In this document: piece after piece, positions 18,974 to 28,073 of the stretch
Numbering within the stretch: position 1 is the first letter of the stretch
Layout: the number at the start of each line of letters is the position of its first letter
Source of the DNA: Gammaproteobacteria bacterium
GTDB lineage: Bacteria > Pseudomonadota > Gammaproteobacteria > UBA4575
Length of the DNA stretch: 64,000 bases
Direction: 5' to 3'
Assembly (NCBI GenBank): GCA_011523795.1
Contig: WTFY01000008.1
Coordinates: 134,955-198,954, forward strand
Program-made: the position numbers and the translations under genes
The notes under the pieces: model-generated
The model's input: the letters and a program-made list of their open reading frames with translations, nothing else
What the model was told of the DNA's origin: nothing
Databases searched by the model: none

Positions 18974-19999
18974 TTGAAAGCGGTCGGCTTGTACAAGTAT
19001 TTGGCCATACACGAAGCAAATTCTCTGCTTGACCTGGAGCTTCCCAAGCCTAGTCCTGCTGGCAGGGAAATTCTGGTCAGGGTACAGGCCATAGCGGTCA
19101 ATCCGGTGGACACCAAAATGCGCGCCCCGCAAGACAAGGTGGAGGAAAGTCCCCGTATTTTGGGATGGGATGCTGCAGGTGTTGTCGAGGATGTAGGACA
19201 GGATGTCTCACTGTTTCGGCCTGGCGATGAGGTGTTCTATGCAGGCAGTTTCATCCGTCCAGGCTGTAACTGCGAGTTTCATCTCGTGGATGAGCGCATC
19301 GCGGGGGGCAAGCCGGAAAGCCTGGATTTTGTCCATGCTGCGGCCCTTCCACTCACCAGCATAACGGCATGGGAGGCCCTGTTTGACCGTCTCGGTATTG
19401 ACCCGGACGGTGCGGATCATGCTAGGCACCTGCTTGTTATCGGAGGTGCAGGAGGCGTCGGCTCCGTTGCCGTACAATTTGCAAAGCAGGTTGCGGACCT
19501 GACCGTGACGGCTACGGCTTCTAGGCCGGAGTCGCAGACATGGTGCAGGGAGTTGGGTGCGGATTACATCATCAACCACTACCTGGATATCCCGGCTCAG
19601 GTCAATGAACTGGGGATAGACGGTTATGACTATATCCTGTGTCTCAATGATACGGACGAACACTGGCAGGCCATGGCTGCAGTGATTGTTCCCCAGGGGA
19701 GGATCTGTTCAATCGTGGAAACCGCGGCCCTAGTCGACCTCGGCGCATTGAAAAGCAAGAGTGCAACCTTTGCATGGGAGTTCATGTTTACCCGTTCCAT
19801 GTACGAGACAGATGACATGATTGAGCAGCACCGCCTGCTGGACCGGGTAGCCGCGCTGGTGGATGAAGGTAAAATCAGAACAACGGTCAACAGGGTACTC
19901 GAACCCATTAATGCGAAAAACCTGAAGACAGCCCATGCCGAAATTGAAAGCCATCACACGATAGGCAAGATTGTTTTGAACGGCTGGGGTACCGCCTGA
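18974..19999 (+). CDS. Zinc-type alcohol dehydrogenase/quinone oxidoreductase family protein
   Basis: A 341-residue MDR-superfamily enzyme. The N-terminal GroES-like domain has AVNPVDTKMRAP and ILGWDAAGVVEDVG. The Rossmann domain has the NAD(P) motif VIGGAGGVGSVAVQFAKQ (residues about 156-173). The usual catalytic zinc cysteine is absent, as in quinone-oxidoreductase-like members. The start is TTG at 18974, with GGAGG 7-8 bases upstream; no in-frame ATG lies near. The substrate is unknown. It converges on cysQ. Confidence 0.85.
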   Translation: MKAVGLYKYLAIHEANSLLDLELPKPSPAGREILVRVQAIAVNPVDTKMRAPQDKVEESPRILGWDAAGVVEDVGQDVSLFRPGDEVFYAGSFIRPGCNCEFHLVDERIAGGKPESLDFVHAAALPLTSITAWEALFDRLGIDPDGADHARHLLVIGGAGGVGSVAVQFAKQVADLTVTATASRPESQTWCRELGADYIINHYLDIPAQVNELGIDGYDYILCLNDTDEHWQAMAAVIVPQGRICSIVETAALVDLGALKSKSATFAWEFMFTRSMYETDDMIEQHRLLDRVAALVDEGKIRTTVNRVLEPINAKNLKTAHAEIESHHTIGKIVLNGWGTA

Positions 20000-20101
20000 C
20001 CGTGAAAGCTTGTGAACACATAAGGGACAATGCCGGCGGGCGCTGTTAAGAGGATTTTGTCCGGCTAGTTGACTGTGAATAGCTGAAAAAGCCTGACAGG
20101 T

Positions 20102-20944
20102 TCATTGAAGCAGCACATTCCTCCATTGGTCATTCATGCTTCCAAGCACGATGAAAGAGGGGTTCAGTAGCGAATCCTTGGTGTTGTAGCGCACGGGCCT
20201 GAACCGTGTGTCAACCAATGAACCTCCTGCCTCCTGTACTACACAATGCGCCGCTGCCGTGTCCCATTCTGAGGTAGGCCCGAAACGGGGATAAAGATCG
20301 GCTTTACCCTCAGCCACCAGACAAGTCTTGATTGAACTGCCAACGCTGATCAGCTCATGTTCACCGATACGGGCCAGCAGGGTCATGAGCGAAGTGCCTG
20401 TATGAGAACGGCTGCCGCAGATTGTCGGGATGGAATCAGGCGAGGAAACACGGGTTCTGATCCTGTTTGCCGTCTTGTTCTGTTCCTGTTTGAAAGCCCC
20501 GTATCCCTTGGCCGCAAAATAGCAGATATCCTGTACCGGGATGTAGACCGCGCCAAGGTGGGCGGTATGTCCGACCACGAGTGCGACGTTCACAGTGAAC
20601 TCGCCGTTTCTTTTGATAAATTCACGGGTACCATCCAAGGGGTCGATCAGCCAGTACCGTTTCCACTTGGACCTTTGGTTGTACGGGATGGAAACGGATT
20701 CTTCCGAGAGCACAGGAATCTCAGGGGTGAGAGTCTGGAGCTGTTCGCAGATCAGCTTGTGAGAGGCCAGGTCTGCTGTGGTCAGAGGTGAACGGTCCTT
20801 CTTCTCCTCCACCTCGAATCCGCCCAGGTAAATATCCATGATCTTGTGTCCGGCCTGCTTTACAATGTTGCAGACTGGAGCAATGAGTGCTTCAAGCTTG
20901 GCAATATCCTGATCCATCACGGGCAATTTGCGTCGGGGAAACAT
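20102..20944 (-). CDS. cysQ: 3'(2'),5'-bisphosphate nucleotidase
   Basis: An inositol-phosphatase-fold enzyme (280 residues) that removes the 3'-phosphate of PAP, the by-product of sulfate assimilation. The metal-binding motifs are clear: EES in VLSEESVSI, DPLDGTREF (about 122-130) and EWDTAAAHC near residue 228. Start ATG 20944 is only 6 bases from the ATG of the divergent gene; an internal ATG at 20917 (MDQDIAKLE) is a plausible alternative. Confidence 0.92.
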   Translation of the reverse strand: MFPRRKLPVMDQDIAKLEALIAPVCNIVKQAGHKIMDIYLGGFEVEEKKDRSPLTTADLASHKLICEQLQTLTPEIPVLSEESVSIPYNQRSKWKRYWLIDPLDGTREFIKRNGEFTVNVALVVGHTAHLGAVYIPVQDICYFAAKGYGAFKQEQNKTANRIRTRVSSPDSIPTICGSRSHTGTSLMTLLARIGEHELISVGSSIKTCLVAEGKADLYPRFGPTSEWDTAAAHCVVQEAGGSLVDTRFRPVRYNTKDSLLNPSFIVLGSMNDQWRNVLLQ

Positions 20945-20950
20945 TTGACC

Positions 20951-21613
20951 ATGTCAATGCAGGCAGAGTGGAAACATGTCGATACCGTCTTTCTGGACAT
21001 GGACGGAACCTTGCTTGACCTGAGCTTTGATACGTACTTCTGGCACAGATACGTGCCCCTGCGATACAGTCAGAAAAACGGTATGGAGTTCAGTCATGCC
21101 AAGGAACTATTACAGGGTTATTATAAAGGAAAATCTGGCACGCTGGACTGGTATTGTACGGATTACTGGACGAAGGAACTGGGCCTCGACCTGCCTGCAC
21201 TGAAACGCGAGATTGCCGGGCGAATTCAGTTGTTCCCAAATGCTCTACGGTTTCTGGAGAAGCTGGTAGAAGCCGGCAAGCATGTTGCACTGATGACTAA
21301 TGCGCATCCTGACAGCATTGCAGTAAAACTGGAATCTGTACGGATAGAACCGTATTTCGACCGCATCGTCTCATCCCATGATTTTGGGTACCCGAAGGAA
21401 CAGCTGGACTTCTGGAACAGGGTGATGCATTCGTATTCCTATGATCCGAGGAAAACGCTTTTCATAGACGACAATCTTGCGGTGCTGGACGCTGCCAATG
21501 CATTCGGCATCCGGTACCTGATCACGATTCAGCAGCCGGATAGTTCCAAGCCGAAACGTGAATCCTTACCGTATGAATCTATTTCGGACTTTGACGAAAT
21601 CATGCCTGACTAG
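20951..21613 (+). CDS. yrfG: GMP/IMP nucleotidase, HAD family
   Basis: 220 residues. HAD hydrolase with motif I FLDMDGTLLDLSFD, motif II LMTNAHP and motif IV LFIDDNLAVLDAA. The YFWHRYVP and SHDFGYPKEQLDFW blocks match the YrfG purine-nucleotidase branch, which dephosphorylates GMP and IMP. The start is ATG 20951, with a second ATG two codons on; the upstream gap is too short for a separate promoter outside the divergent cysQ start. Its TAG abuts the stop of the next, convergent gene without a spacer base. Confidence 0.88.
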   Translation: MSMQAEWKHVDTVFLDMDGTLLDLSFDTYFWHRYVPLRYSQKNGMEFSHAKELLQGYYKGKSGTLDWYCTDYWTKELGLDLPALKREIAGRIQLFPNALRFLEKLVEAGKHVALMTNAHPDSIAVKLESVRIEPYFDRIVSSHDFGYPKEQLDFWNRVMHSYSYDPRKTLFIDDNLAVLDAANAFGIRYLITIQQPDSSKPKRESLPYESISDFDEIMPD

Positions 21614-22030
21614 CTAACCCCGCATCCAGTGCTTGAAACGTTGCTTGCAGTATTCGAGCAGGGTTTCATAATCGGGGAAATGCAGTTCATAGTCGTTTTC
21701 TACGGGCGCATCGAATTCACAATAGTCGTTGCTGTGGTCTCGACAGATCTGCGGGCGTGCCTCGTAAATACCGCACTGCCCGTTCTCTTGTAGATGGGAG
21801 CAGCGCCCGAATATCATCAGCCACCAGCCCTCTTCGTCCTTGTATACCTCAATGCCTTCATGTGAAACCTGCCAGAGCAGGTGCTCGTAATCCAGCTTGC
21901 TGCGGGGCGTGACCAGCCGTTCCGTGACATAGGTGCAGCAGTATGAATTTGTACAGAATCCGCACTTGTTTTCTGCAGTGATCCTGATGCCAGGCTCAAG
22001 CTTTACCTTGATGTCTGAGAGGCGTTCCAT
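21614..22030 (-). CDS. YkgJ-family cysteine-cluster protein
   Basis: 138 residues from ATG 22030; a TTG start at 22045 would add five residues. The family's Cys pattern is visible: CGFCTNSYCC near the N-terminus, then GRCSHL, GQCGIYEARPQICRDH and YCEF. This cluster is thought to bind zinc or an iron-sulfur centre; the molecular role is unknown. It lies 20 bases after a small conserved gene and is convergent with yrfG. Confidence 0.85.
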   Translation of the reverse strand: MERLSDIKVKLEPGIRITAENKCGFCTNSYCCTYVTERLVTPRSKLDYEHLLWQVSHEGIEVYKDEEGWWLMIFGRCSHLQENGQCGIYEARPQICRDHSNDYCEFDAPVENDYELHFPDYETLLEYCKQRFKHWMRG

Positions 22031-22050
22031 TACAGGGTTGTGCAACAGAC

Positions 22051-22335
22051 TCAGTTTTCATCCGGTGGTTTCTTGTGGGGGGGCTTGAACTTGAGAACGG
22101 TTGAGGTTTTCTGTTCGTCAGTAAAGTAGGGACGGTCCTTGTTTTCTATTCCGATTTCTTCAATGAGTTCGCGCTCCCGCGCCGCAATAAGGCTAAAGCA
22201 ATCACGAATATCCTTGATGGTCTGCTCACGCAAGGGGTGTCGTTCACCGGGACCAGGCGTGGTGTCCCGGACTATCTGTGCCAGCAGTTTCCTCATCACT
22301 ACCAGTATTCGCTGCTCGGTGCTTCTGCTAGTCAT
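22051..22335 (-). CDS. Small conserved protein, function unknown
   Basis: 94 residues, ATG at 22335. It is soluble, mostly helical and charged. A helix-rich core (ILVVMRKLLAQIVRDT, then REQTIKDIRDCFSLIAARERELIEE) is followed by a Lys/Pro-rich tail. Proteins of this type beside YkgJ genes are conserved in Gammaproteobacteria, but I know of no assigned function. It is probably co-transcribed with the Cys-cluster gene. Divergent from hspQ. Confidence 0.65.
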   Translation of the reverse strand: MTSRSTEQRILVVMRKLLAQIVRDTTPGPGERHPLREQTIKDIRDCFSLIAARERELIEEIGIENKDRPYFTDEQKTSTVLKFKPPHKKPPDEN

Positions 22336-22490
22336 TTTCAAATGGACTTCTGATGGAATCTGGCATGCTGGGCATCATTTTGGTTGGCGGCTCAGGCATA
22401 GCCTAACAGATTTTGAATCGCATACCATCTCAAGCAGGGCGGAAACTGCCGAATACCGCGTTATACATCATGGCACGGCAATTGAGGTAG

Positions 22491-22496
22491 TATAAT
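22491..22496 (+). promoter_or_regulatory. -10 box upstream of hspQ
   Basis: A perfect TATAAT lies 40 bases before the hspQ start. The -35 position holds no good match. I found no obvious heat-shock sigma-32 site. Confidence 0.4.
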
Positions 22497-22536
22497 GACA
22501 GACATAGCCAGCAAGCTCGAGCCTAGGAGAACCAGA

Positions 22537-22848
22537 ATGAATCAGGCACAGTTTTCAATCGGTCAGGTCGTAGTACACAAGAAGTTCAATTATCGTGGAG
22601 TAATATATGACGTGGATGCTGAGTACAGCGGCACGGATCAGTGGTATGAGGAAGTAGCAAAATCCAGGCCCCCGAAGGACCGGCCCTGGTACCATGTGCT
22701 CGTTGATGGTCAGCTGATGACGACTTATGTAGCCGAACAGCACCTGGAGCTGGATGACTTGCCCACACCAATCACCCACCCGCTGACGGAAAACTATTTC
22801 GAAACTTTTGAAGGAGGGCTCTACCGAAACTACCGGTACAGCAACTGA
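22537..22848 (+). CDS. hspQ: Heat shock protein HspQ
   Basis: 103 residues. HspQ/YccV-like protein that binds hemimethylated DNA in E. coli and acts as a Lon specificity factor. It has the family's FSIGQVVVHKKFNYRGVIYDVD start and RPWYHVLVDG and TYVAEQHLE (in parts). The start is ATG 22537, with AGGA upstream, rather than an upstream in-frame ATG at 22495. Two bases separate its stop from the next start. Confidence 0.95.
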   Translation: MNQAQFSIGQVVVHKKFNYRGVIYDVDAEYSGTDQWYEEVAKSRPPKDRPWYHVLVDGQLMTTYVAEQHLELDDLPTPITHPLTENYFETFEGGLYRNYRYSN

Positions 22849-22850
22849 CA

Positions 22851-23306
22851 ATGTTCGAAACCGTGGCAACCTTTATCGAAAAGAAAATCCGCCCGCAGCG
22901 CGATGCGGTGGACGATGCCCACATCATGCATCTGGCTATCGCGGTCCTTTTGCTGGAAGTAAGCCGGGCAGACTTCGATATCCAGGAGGAAGAACTTCAG
23001 ACTATCGTCTGTGCGCTTGCAGACAGATTCCATTTTACCGAACAGGAAGTGCAGAACCTTGTGGATCTTGCTCGTTCTGAGCAGGAAACCCATGTTTCGA
23101 TCTATCCGTTTGTAAAAATTGTCAATGAAGAATGTACGATGGAAGAAAAAAAGAACCTTCTGCTGGATTTGTGGAAGACTGCTTATGCTGATCACAGGCT
23201 GGATAAGTACGAGGAGTACCAGATCAGAAAGATCGCTGATTTGCTGCACCTCCCGCATAGTGCATTTATCCAGGCCAAGCTGGATGTGTTGGAAGGGCGG
23301 GGCTAG
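22851..23306 (+). CDS. TerB-family protein
   Basis: 151 residues, all helical. The TerB fold is shown by the acidic repeats: LAIAVLLLEVSRADFDIQEEE and WKTAYADHRLDKYEEYQIRK (in parts), each an A-D-x-x-x-x-x-E metal-binding pattern. TerB-like proteins are linked to tellurite and envelope stress, but chromosomal single copies like this have no firm role. Probably co-transcribed with hspQ. Confidence 0.85.
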   Translation: MFETVATFIEKKIRPQRDAVDDAHIMHLAIAVLLLEVSRADFDIQEEELQTIVCALADRFHFTEQEVQNLVDLARSEQETHVSIYPFVKIVNEECTMEEKKNLLLDLWKTAYADHRLDKYEEYQIRKIADLLHLPHSAFIQAKLDVLEGRG

Positions 23307-23343
23307 TAGACGAGCAGTTGCGGGTACCAGGATGCCCGTACGG

Positions 23344-23667
23344 TCAAATCATGTCCTTGAGTTTTTTAAGTGGCAGGATCCTGACTGACTTGCTGGCGGG
23401 CTTGGCCTTGAACGTCATTTCTTCACCGGTAAAGGGGTTGATGCCCTTGCGTGATTTCTTGGCAGGTTTTTTAACGAGTTTGATTTTCAGCAGGCCAGGA
23501 AAATTGAAGGACCCTGCACCGCGTGGCCTTAATTCCTTTGCAATCATGCGTTCCAGTGATTCTAACACCGATGTCACCTGCTTGCGGGAAAGCGAGGTGT
23601 CGTGTGCAATTTGATTAAGGATATCTGTTTTGGTGGGGGGTTTCTTTTCCGGTCTGGGAGTGGCCAT
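23344..23667 (-). CDS. HU/IHF-family DNA-binding protein
   Basis: 107 residues with a Lys/Pro-rich N-terminal tail. The HU fold follows: TKTDILNQIAHDTSLSRKQV, then a beta-arm region with SRKGINPFTGEEMTFKAKPA and a basic C-terminal VRILPLKKLK. The GRNPATGE-type arm motif is altered to KGINPFTGEE, as in an HU subgroup distinct from HupA/B and IHF. Nucleoid binding or bending is likely. Confidence 0.9.
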   Translation of the reverse strand: MATPRPEKKPPTKTDILNQIAHDTSLSRKQVTSVLESLERMIAKELRPRGAGSFNFPGLLKIKLVKKPAKKSRKGINPFTGEEMTFKAKPASKSVRILPLKKLKDMI

Positions 23668-23986
23668 GTAGTAAATTCCTAGGTTATGGTGAAAAGATCA
23701 AGCACTCGCGCCGTGTCACGCAATACGACAGAAAGACACAACGGTGATGATCATGGTAGCGCAGGGACAATCGGTTTTTCACTTGACTGCATTGTAATAA
23801 AAATATTCCTGCATATCATCTTCCAGGATCTTCAAATTCTGTACGAGAGCCCTGACCTGCCAGTCTGCGTGGGAGGACATGAGCGGGCATAGGGTGAGGC
23901 GCCATCACCAAAACAAAAACCTGCCGGCAACAAAGGAATGATTAGTCCTGTCGGGGGCTGCAGCTTCATTCGGGTGGCACGGTGCC
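23668..23986. other. Intergenic region, promoter of the HU-like gene expected
   Basis: About 320 bases between the HU-like gene start and the metW stop. AT-rich near 23780-23830. No gene, repeat or clear terminator was recognised. Confidence 0.5.
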
Positions 23987-24601
23987 CTATGAATTCGATT
24001 TGCTAAACCGGTAAATGGCACTTTCACCCAGCAGGTTGGGGCACAAGCGGGTTTCCCTGCCGGGTCGGAAGGCATGGCTTACGGCTGCGCGTTGCAGGAC
24101 CCTGATCCCTCGTTCCCGGCAAAGATCTTCGAAATCCCGGATAGAGCATAGATGGATGTTGGGGGTATCGTGCCACTCATGAGGGAGTGCTTTGGTGACA
24201 GGCATGTATCCGCCAAATCCCAGTTGTAGGCGGTTTTTCCAGTAAGCGAAGTTTGGGAAGGTGACAATCCCCTCCCGGCCTATGCGCAGCATCTCGTCCA
24301 AGAGCTTTCCAGGGTGCTGGATTGCCTGCAAAGTATGGGTCATGACGACATAGTCAAAGGAATTCTCATCAAAAAATTCGGTAATTCCCTTGTCCAGGTT
24401 GGTCTGAATGACCGGTATCTCCTTGGCAATACACTGCTGGATATTACTGGCGTCAATTTCCAGGCCATAACCAGTCACGTTGCGAGTCTGGCGCAGGTGT
24501 GTGAGAAGAGTGCCGTCCCCGCAGCCCAAGTCAAGGATGTGAGTGTCGGGGCGAATCCATTCGCATATGATCTCAAGGTCAGGACGCAATGCAGTGTTCA
24601 T
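23987..24601 (-). CDS. metW: Methionine biosynthesis protein MetW
   Basis: 204 residues. A SAM-methyltransferase-fold protein: [15 protein letters not shown] (motif I), YGLEID (motif II) and [12 protein letters not shown]. MetW is required together with MetX for homoserine acylation in many Proteobacteria. Its ATG overlaps the metX stop (ATGA), so the pair is translationally coupled. Confidence 0.95.
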   Translation of the reverse strand: MNTALRPDLEIICEWIRPDTHILDLGCGDGTLLTHLRQTRNVTGYGLEIDASNIQQCIAKEIPVIQTNLDKGITEFFDENSFDYVVMTHTLQAIQHPGKLLDEMLRIGREGIVTFPNFAYWKNRLQLGFGGYMPVTKALPHEWHDTPNIHLCSIRDFEDLCRERGIRVLQRAAVSHAFRPGRETRLCPNLLGESAIYRFSKSNS

Positions 24602-25734
24602 GTCTGCAGAATATTCATGTAGCAGCGCAGGATGTCATGGTATTCCGGAATGGGGGTCAGAAACGCATCGTGTCCGAGTTCGGCTTCAATCTCCACATAG
24701 CTGACTTTCTTCTTGGCGGCAATCAGTGCCCGTACTATCTCCCTTGAACGGGCAGATGAAAATCTCCAGTCACCAGTGAAGGACACTACCAGGAAGTCTG
24801 CGCAGGTATCACAGAATGCCAGAGACAGATCATCTCCTGAGTTAAGGGCAGGGTCGAAATAATCCAGCGCCTTGGTCATGATCAGGTAGGTATTCGCGTC
24901 GAACCGGTCTACAAAGGACTTTCCCTGGTAGCGAAGGTAGCTCTCGACCTGAAATTCCACGTCAAAGCCAAAATTGAGCTTTCCCTTGCGCAGGTCACGC
25001 CCGAATTTTTCCCGCATGGCATGATCTGAAAGATAGGTAATGTGCCCTAGCATGCGTGCCAGCATGAGTCCCCGGCGCGGTGTCGTGTTGTGCTCATAGT
25101 AATGCCCCCGATGGAAATCGGGATCGGAAAATATGGCCTGTCGTGCGACTTCATTGAACGCGATGTTTTGAGCCGTGAGCTTGGGTGCCGCAGCGATTAT
25201 GATTGCATGGCGTAACCTGTCTGGAAAGTCGATGGCCCACTGCATGACTTGCATGCCGCCCAGGCTTCCTCCGATCACCGCAGCCCACTGTTCTATGCCA
25301 AGCTCGTTTGCCAGATAGCTCTGGCTCATTACCCAGTCATGCACAGTAACCAATGGAAAGTCTGGCCCGTAAGGTTTTTCCGTTTCTGGGTTCCTGCTCA
25401 TCGGGCCACTGCTGCCTTTGCAGCCACCCAGGTTGTTAGGGGAGACGACAAAAAAACGATTGGTATCAAAAGGCTTCCCAGGGCCAATGCAATTGTCCCA
25501 CCAGCCTGGTTTGCGGTCTTGTTTGCTGTGATAACCGGCAGCATGCTGATCTCCAGAAAGTGCATGGCAGACCAGCAAGGCGTTGCTGCGCGATGCATTC
25601 AGCTTTCCGTAGGTTTCATAAGCCAGCGTGAATTCAGGGAGTGACCTGCCGCAGTCCAGTTCAAGAGACCGTTTGATGGTCATGTATCGAGTCTCAACGA
25701 GACCCACAGAATTTACAGGAATAGAGTCAGGCAC
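24598..25734 (-). CDS. metX: Homoserine O-acyltransferase (acetyl/succinyl)
   Basis: 378 residues. An alpha/beta-hydrolase that acylates homoserine in methionine synthesis. The nucleophile Ser is in [12 protein letters not shown] (residues about 154-165). The Asp is in [10 protein letters not shown] and the His in LGHDAFL near the end. Whether acetyl- or succinyl-CoA is used cannot be read safely. GTG at 25734 is the likely start; an upstream ATG is not available in frame. Confidence 0.95.
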   Translation of the reverse strand: MPDSIPVNSVGLVETRYMTIKRSLELDCGRSLPEFTLAYETYGKLNASRSNALLVCHALSGDQHAAGYHSKQDRKPGWWDNCIGPGKPFDTNRFFVVSPNNLGGCKGSSGPMSRNPETEKPYGPDFPLVTVHDWVMSQSYLANELGIEQWAAVIGGSLGGMQVMQWAIDFPDRLRHAIIIAAAPKLTAQNIAFNEVARQAIFSDPDFHRGHYYEHNTTPRRGLMLARMLGHITYLSDHAMREKFGRDLRKGKLNFGFDVEFQVESYLRYQGKSFVDRFDANTYLIMTKALDYFDPALNSGDDLSLAFCDTCADFLVVSFTGDWRFSSARSREIVRALIAAKKKVSYVEIEAELGHDAFLTPIPEYHDILRCYMNILQT

Positions 25735-25820
25735 CTTGTTGGCATGGGTTGTTTAGATGACTAGTGTAATGAGAGCACGTGTGGCACACAAACTTCTGGC
25801 TGGCAGCGAGACTGACCGGG

Positions 25821-26372
25821 TCACGGTGAATGCAGGAAGATTTTCACGCAGAATAGGGCAAGCAGCACAACTGCCGTGGAGAAATCAAATACTCCTAGCC
25901 TGGGGATCAGTCTCCTTGCAGGACGCAGGACAGGTTCGGTGATTGACTGCAGAACTGAGACAAACGGGTTGTTATGTACGCGGACATGTGGCGCAAGCCA
26001 GCTAATCACGACCAGCACGATAATCGCGAAGATGTAGAGATTCAGTGCCAGGTCGATGACACCGAATATCGCTGAGAAAATTAACGGTCCGGTTTCGAGG
26101 GCTTTTCCAGCGAAATAGCCGCGCAGTACCAGTTCTGCAAACTTGACAGCTATCATCAGAATCAGGGCAGAGGTATCCAGGCGTCTGAAATTTGGAATCC
26201 ATTTGTGCAAAGGCCGCAGGGCCGGGTCTGTGATGGCCAGGATGGACTGGGAAAAAGGGTTGTAGTAATTCGCATGGGTCAATCCCAGCAGCATACGAAT
26301 CAATAGAGCGTAAATGTACAGGGTAAACAGGATATGGATCAGGAAATCAGCAATATTGAGCAAAGCAGTCAT
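25821..26372 (-). CDS. YggT family membrane protein
   Basis: 183 residues with two repeats of the YggT domain, each with paired helices and an NPF...I..P.LRP motif (YNPFSQSILAITDPALRPL and NNPFVSVLQSITEPVLRP). The protein is implicated in osmotic or K+ tolerance and membrane organisation in other bacteria. It lies 3 bases after proC. Confidence 0.92.
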   Translation of the reverse strand: MTALLNIADFLIHILFTLYIYALLIRMLLGLTHANYYNPFSQSILAITDPALRPLHKWIPNFRRLDTSALILMIAVKFAELVLRGYFAGKALETGPLIFSAIFGVIDLALNLYIFAIIVLVVISWLAPHVRVHNNPFVSVLQSITEPVLRPARRLIPRLGVFDFSTAVVLLALFCVKIFLHSP

Positions 26373-26375
26373 GAC

Positions 26376-27251
26376 TTACTTGCCTTGGTCGGAGACGGTG
26401 GAGTCTGGAGACATGATGGGGGCGGTCTCGGAAAGCTGTCTGGCTTTCTGTTCGGCTCGTGTGATGGCGGCGAAAATGGTTTTTTTGACCCCGCCCTGTT
26501 CCAGGACGTCCAATGCAGCCTCGGTCGTGCCTCCTTTTGAGGTGACAGCCCGGCGAAGTTCGCCGGGATTCTGGTTGCTGTGTTTGACCAGCTTGGCTGC
26601 ACCGGTCGCCGTGTGCGTGGTCAGCTGATACGCCTGGTCAGCGCTGAGCCCCAGTGACTGGGCCGCTTCCAGCATGGCTTCCATCAAGTAGAAAAAATAG
26701 GCTGGGCCGCTGCCGGACACGGCAGTTACGGCATCCAGCATCGATTCCTGTTGTAGCCACAGGGTCGATCCAACGCTGGCTAGAATAGCTTGTGCCAAGT
26801 CACGCTGTGCAGCGGATACATCCTGGCCAGCGAACAGGCCGGTGGTGCCTGCGCGTACCAGGGCAGGTGTGTTTGGCATACAGCGCACGACGGGAAAAGG
26901 GTCTCCGAGACAGGCCTGAATATCCTGGATCTTCGTTCCCGCTGCGATGGAAATGACAAGTGGTCTTTCCGATTTGCAGTAAGTGGCGATATCCCTGCAT
27001 GCAAGAGACACTACTTGCGGTTTCACTGCCAGCATGATGACTTGCACGGAACTCGGATTTGGCCTTGATTGCGGGCAGATATGGCACAGAGGGAATAGTT
27101 TTCTCAGTTTTTCACACACGGAGGGATCAGTGTCGATCACTGTGATTTGCCCGGATGCCCATCCTCCTTCCAGCAGCCCTCCAACCAGTGCCCGGCCCAT
27201 GTTGCCACCACCAAAAAAAACTATATTCGTGTTCTCTCTATGTTCATTCAT
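26376..27251 (-). CDS. proC: Pyrroline-5-carboxylate reductase
   Basis: 291 residues. It reduces P5C to proline with NAD(P)H. Dinucleotide motif FFGGGNMGRALVGGLL at the N-terminus; the family signature falls in the C-terminal helical domain (SGSGPAYFFYLMEAM, then TSKGGTTEAALDVLEQGG, in parts). It is joined directly to yggS upstream with no spacer between the yggS stop and its own start. Confidence 0.96.
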   Translation of the reverse strand: MNEHRENTNIVFFGGGNMGRALVGGLLEGGWASGQITVIDTDPSVCEKLRKLFPLCHICPQSRPNPSSVQVIMLAVKPQVVSLACRDIATYCKSERPLVISIAAGTKIQDIQACLGDPFPVVRCMPNTPALVRAGTTGLFAGQDVSAAQRDLAQAILASVGSTLWLQQESMLDAVTAVSGSGPAYFFYLMEAMLEAAQSLGLSADQAYQLTTHTATGAAKLVKHSNQNPGELRRAVTSKGGTTEAALDVLEQGGVKKTIFAAITRAEQKARQLSETAPIMSPDSTVSDQGK

Positions 27252-27944
27252 TTACTTGGATTTCCGTGCACCAAAAATTGCAGTGCCGACGCGGACAATA
27301 GTCGCGCCTTCGGCGATTGCAGCCTCCAGATCGCCGCTCATTCCCATAGATAAAGTGTCCATCCTGAATCCTGACTGGTTGAGTTTTTCCAGCAGGTTCC
27401 TTAGTTGTGCAAAGCGTCGGCGTTGCTGAATAGTATCATTACTAGGCCCAGGTATCGTCATCAGCCCGCGCAATTTCAGATTGGGGAGATCCTGCAGGGT
27501 GCCCGCCAGATCTTGCACCTGTTCAATGCGCATCCCGGATTTTGAGTCCTCATGATCAAGGTTTACTTGGATGCAAGCCTGAATCGGGGGCAGGTGAGCC
27601 GGACGCTGGGCATTCAGGCGTTCGGCAACAATCAGCCGCTCGATACTGTGTACCCAGCTGAAATTCGCAGCTATCTGACGGGTCTTGTTTTTCTGGACAG
27701 GTCCGATGAAGTGCCAGCACAGGTTTCTGTCTTCGAGCAGGTTGATTTTTCCCAGTGCTTCCTGCAGGTAGTTTTCACCGAAATCACACTGGCCTGTTCG
27801 TGCGGCGAGCATGATTTCGTCCACCGGTTTCTGCTTGCTAACTGCCAGCAGGCGTACGCTGCCAGGGACACGCTGATATCTGGTTTCAAGTTCACGGATC
27901 ATTGTTCTGACCTTCTCAAGGCGTGAGCTGGTCTGAGAATTCAT
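27252..27944 (-). CDS. yggS: PLP homeostasis protein YggS
   Basis: 230 residues. A fold-type III PLP-binding protein that buffers pyridoxal phosphate. The PLP lysine is in LLAVSKQKPVDEI; other blocks are FGENYLQEALGKI, HFIGPVQKNKTR and SMGMSGDLEAAIAEGAT (in parts). The start is ATG 27944 (MNSQTSS). Longer frames to 28064 give an unusual N-terminus. Confidence 0.95.
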   Translation of the reverse strand: MNSQTSSRLEKVRTMIRELETRYQRVPGSVRLLAVSKQKPVDEIMLAARTGQCDFGENYLQEALGKINLLEDRNLCWHFIGPVQKNKTRQIAANFSWVHSIERLIVAERLNAQRPAHLPPIQACIQVNLDHEDSKSGMRIEQVQDLAGTLQDLPNLKLRGLMTIPGPSNDTIQQRRRFAQLRNLLEKLNQSGFRMDTLSMGMSGDLEAAIAEGATIVRVGTAIFGARKSK

Positions 27945-28073
27945 GGACACCGAGCCCCTTGGCTGTGAGGCATGATTAAGCATTGCAGTACGTCGTGGCG
28001 GTTCACGCGTGATGGTTCCGGCATCTCCATGTACATACTGGCCAGCCTGGCAGCACAAGAGCATCCCATTCAG

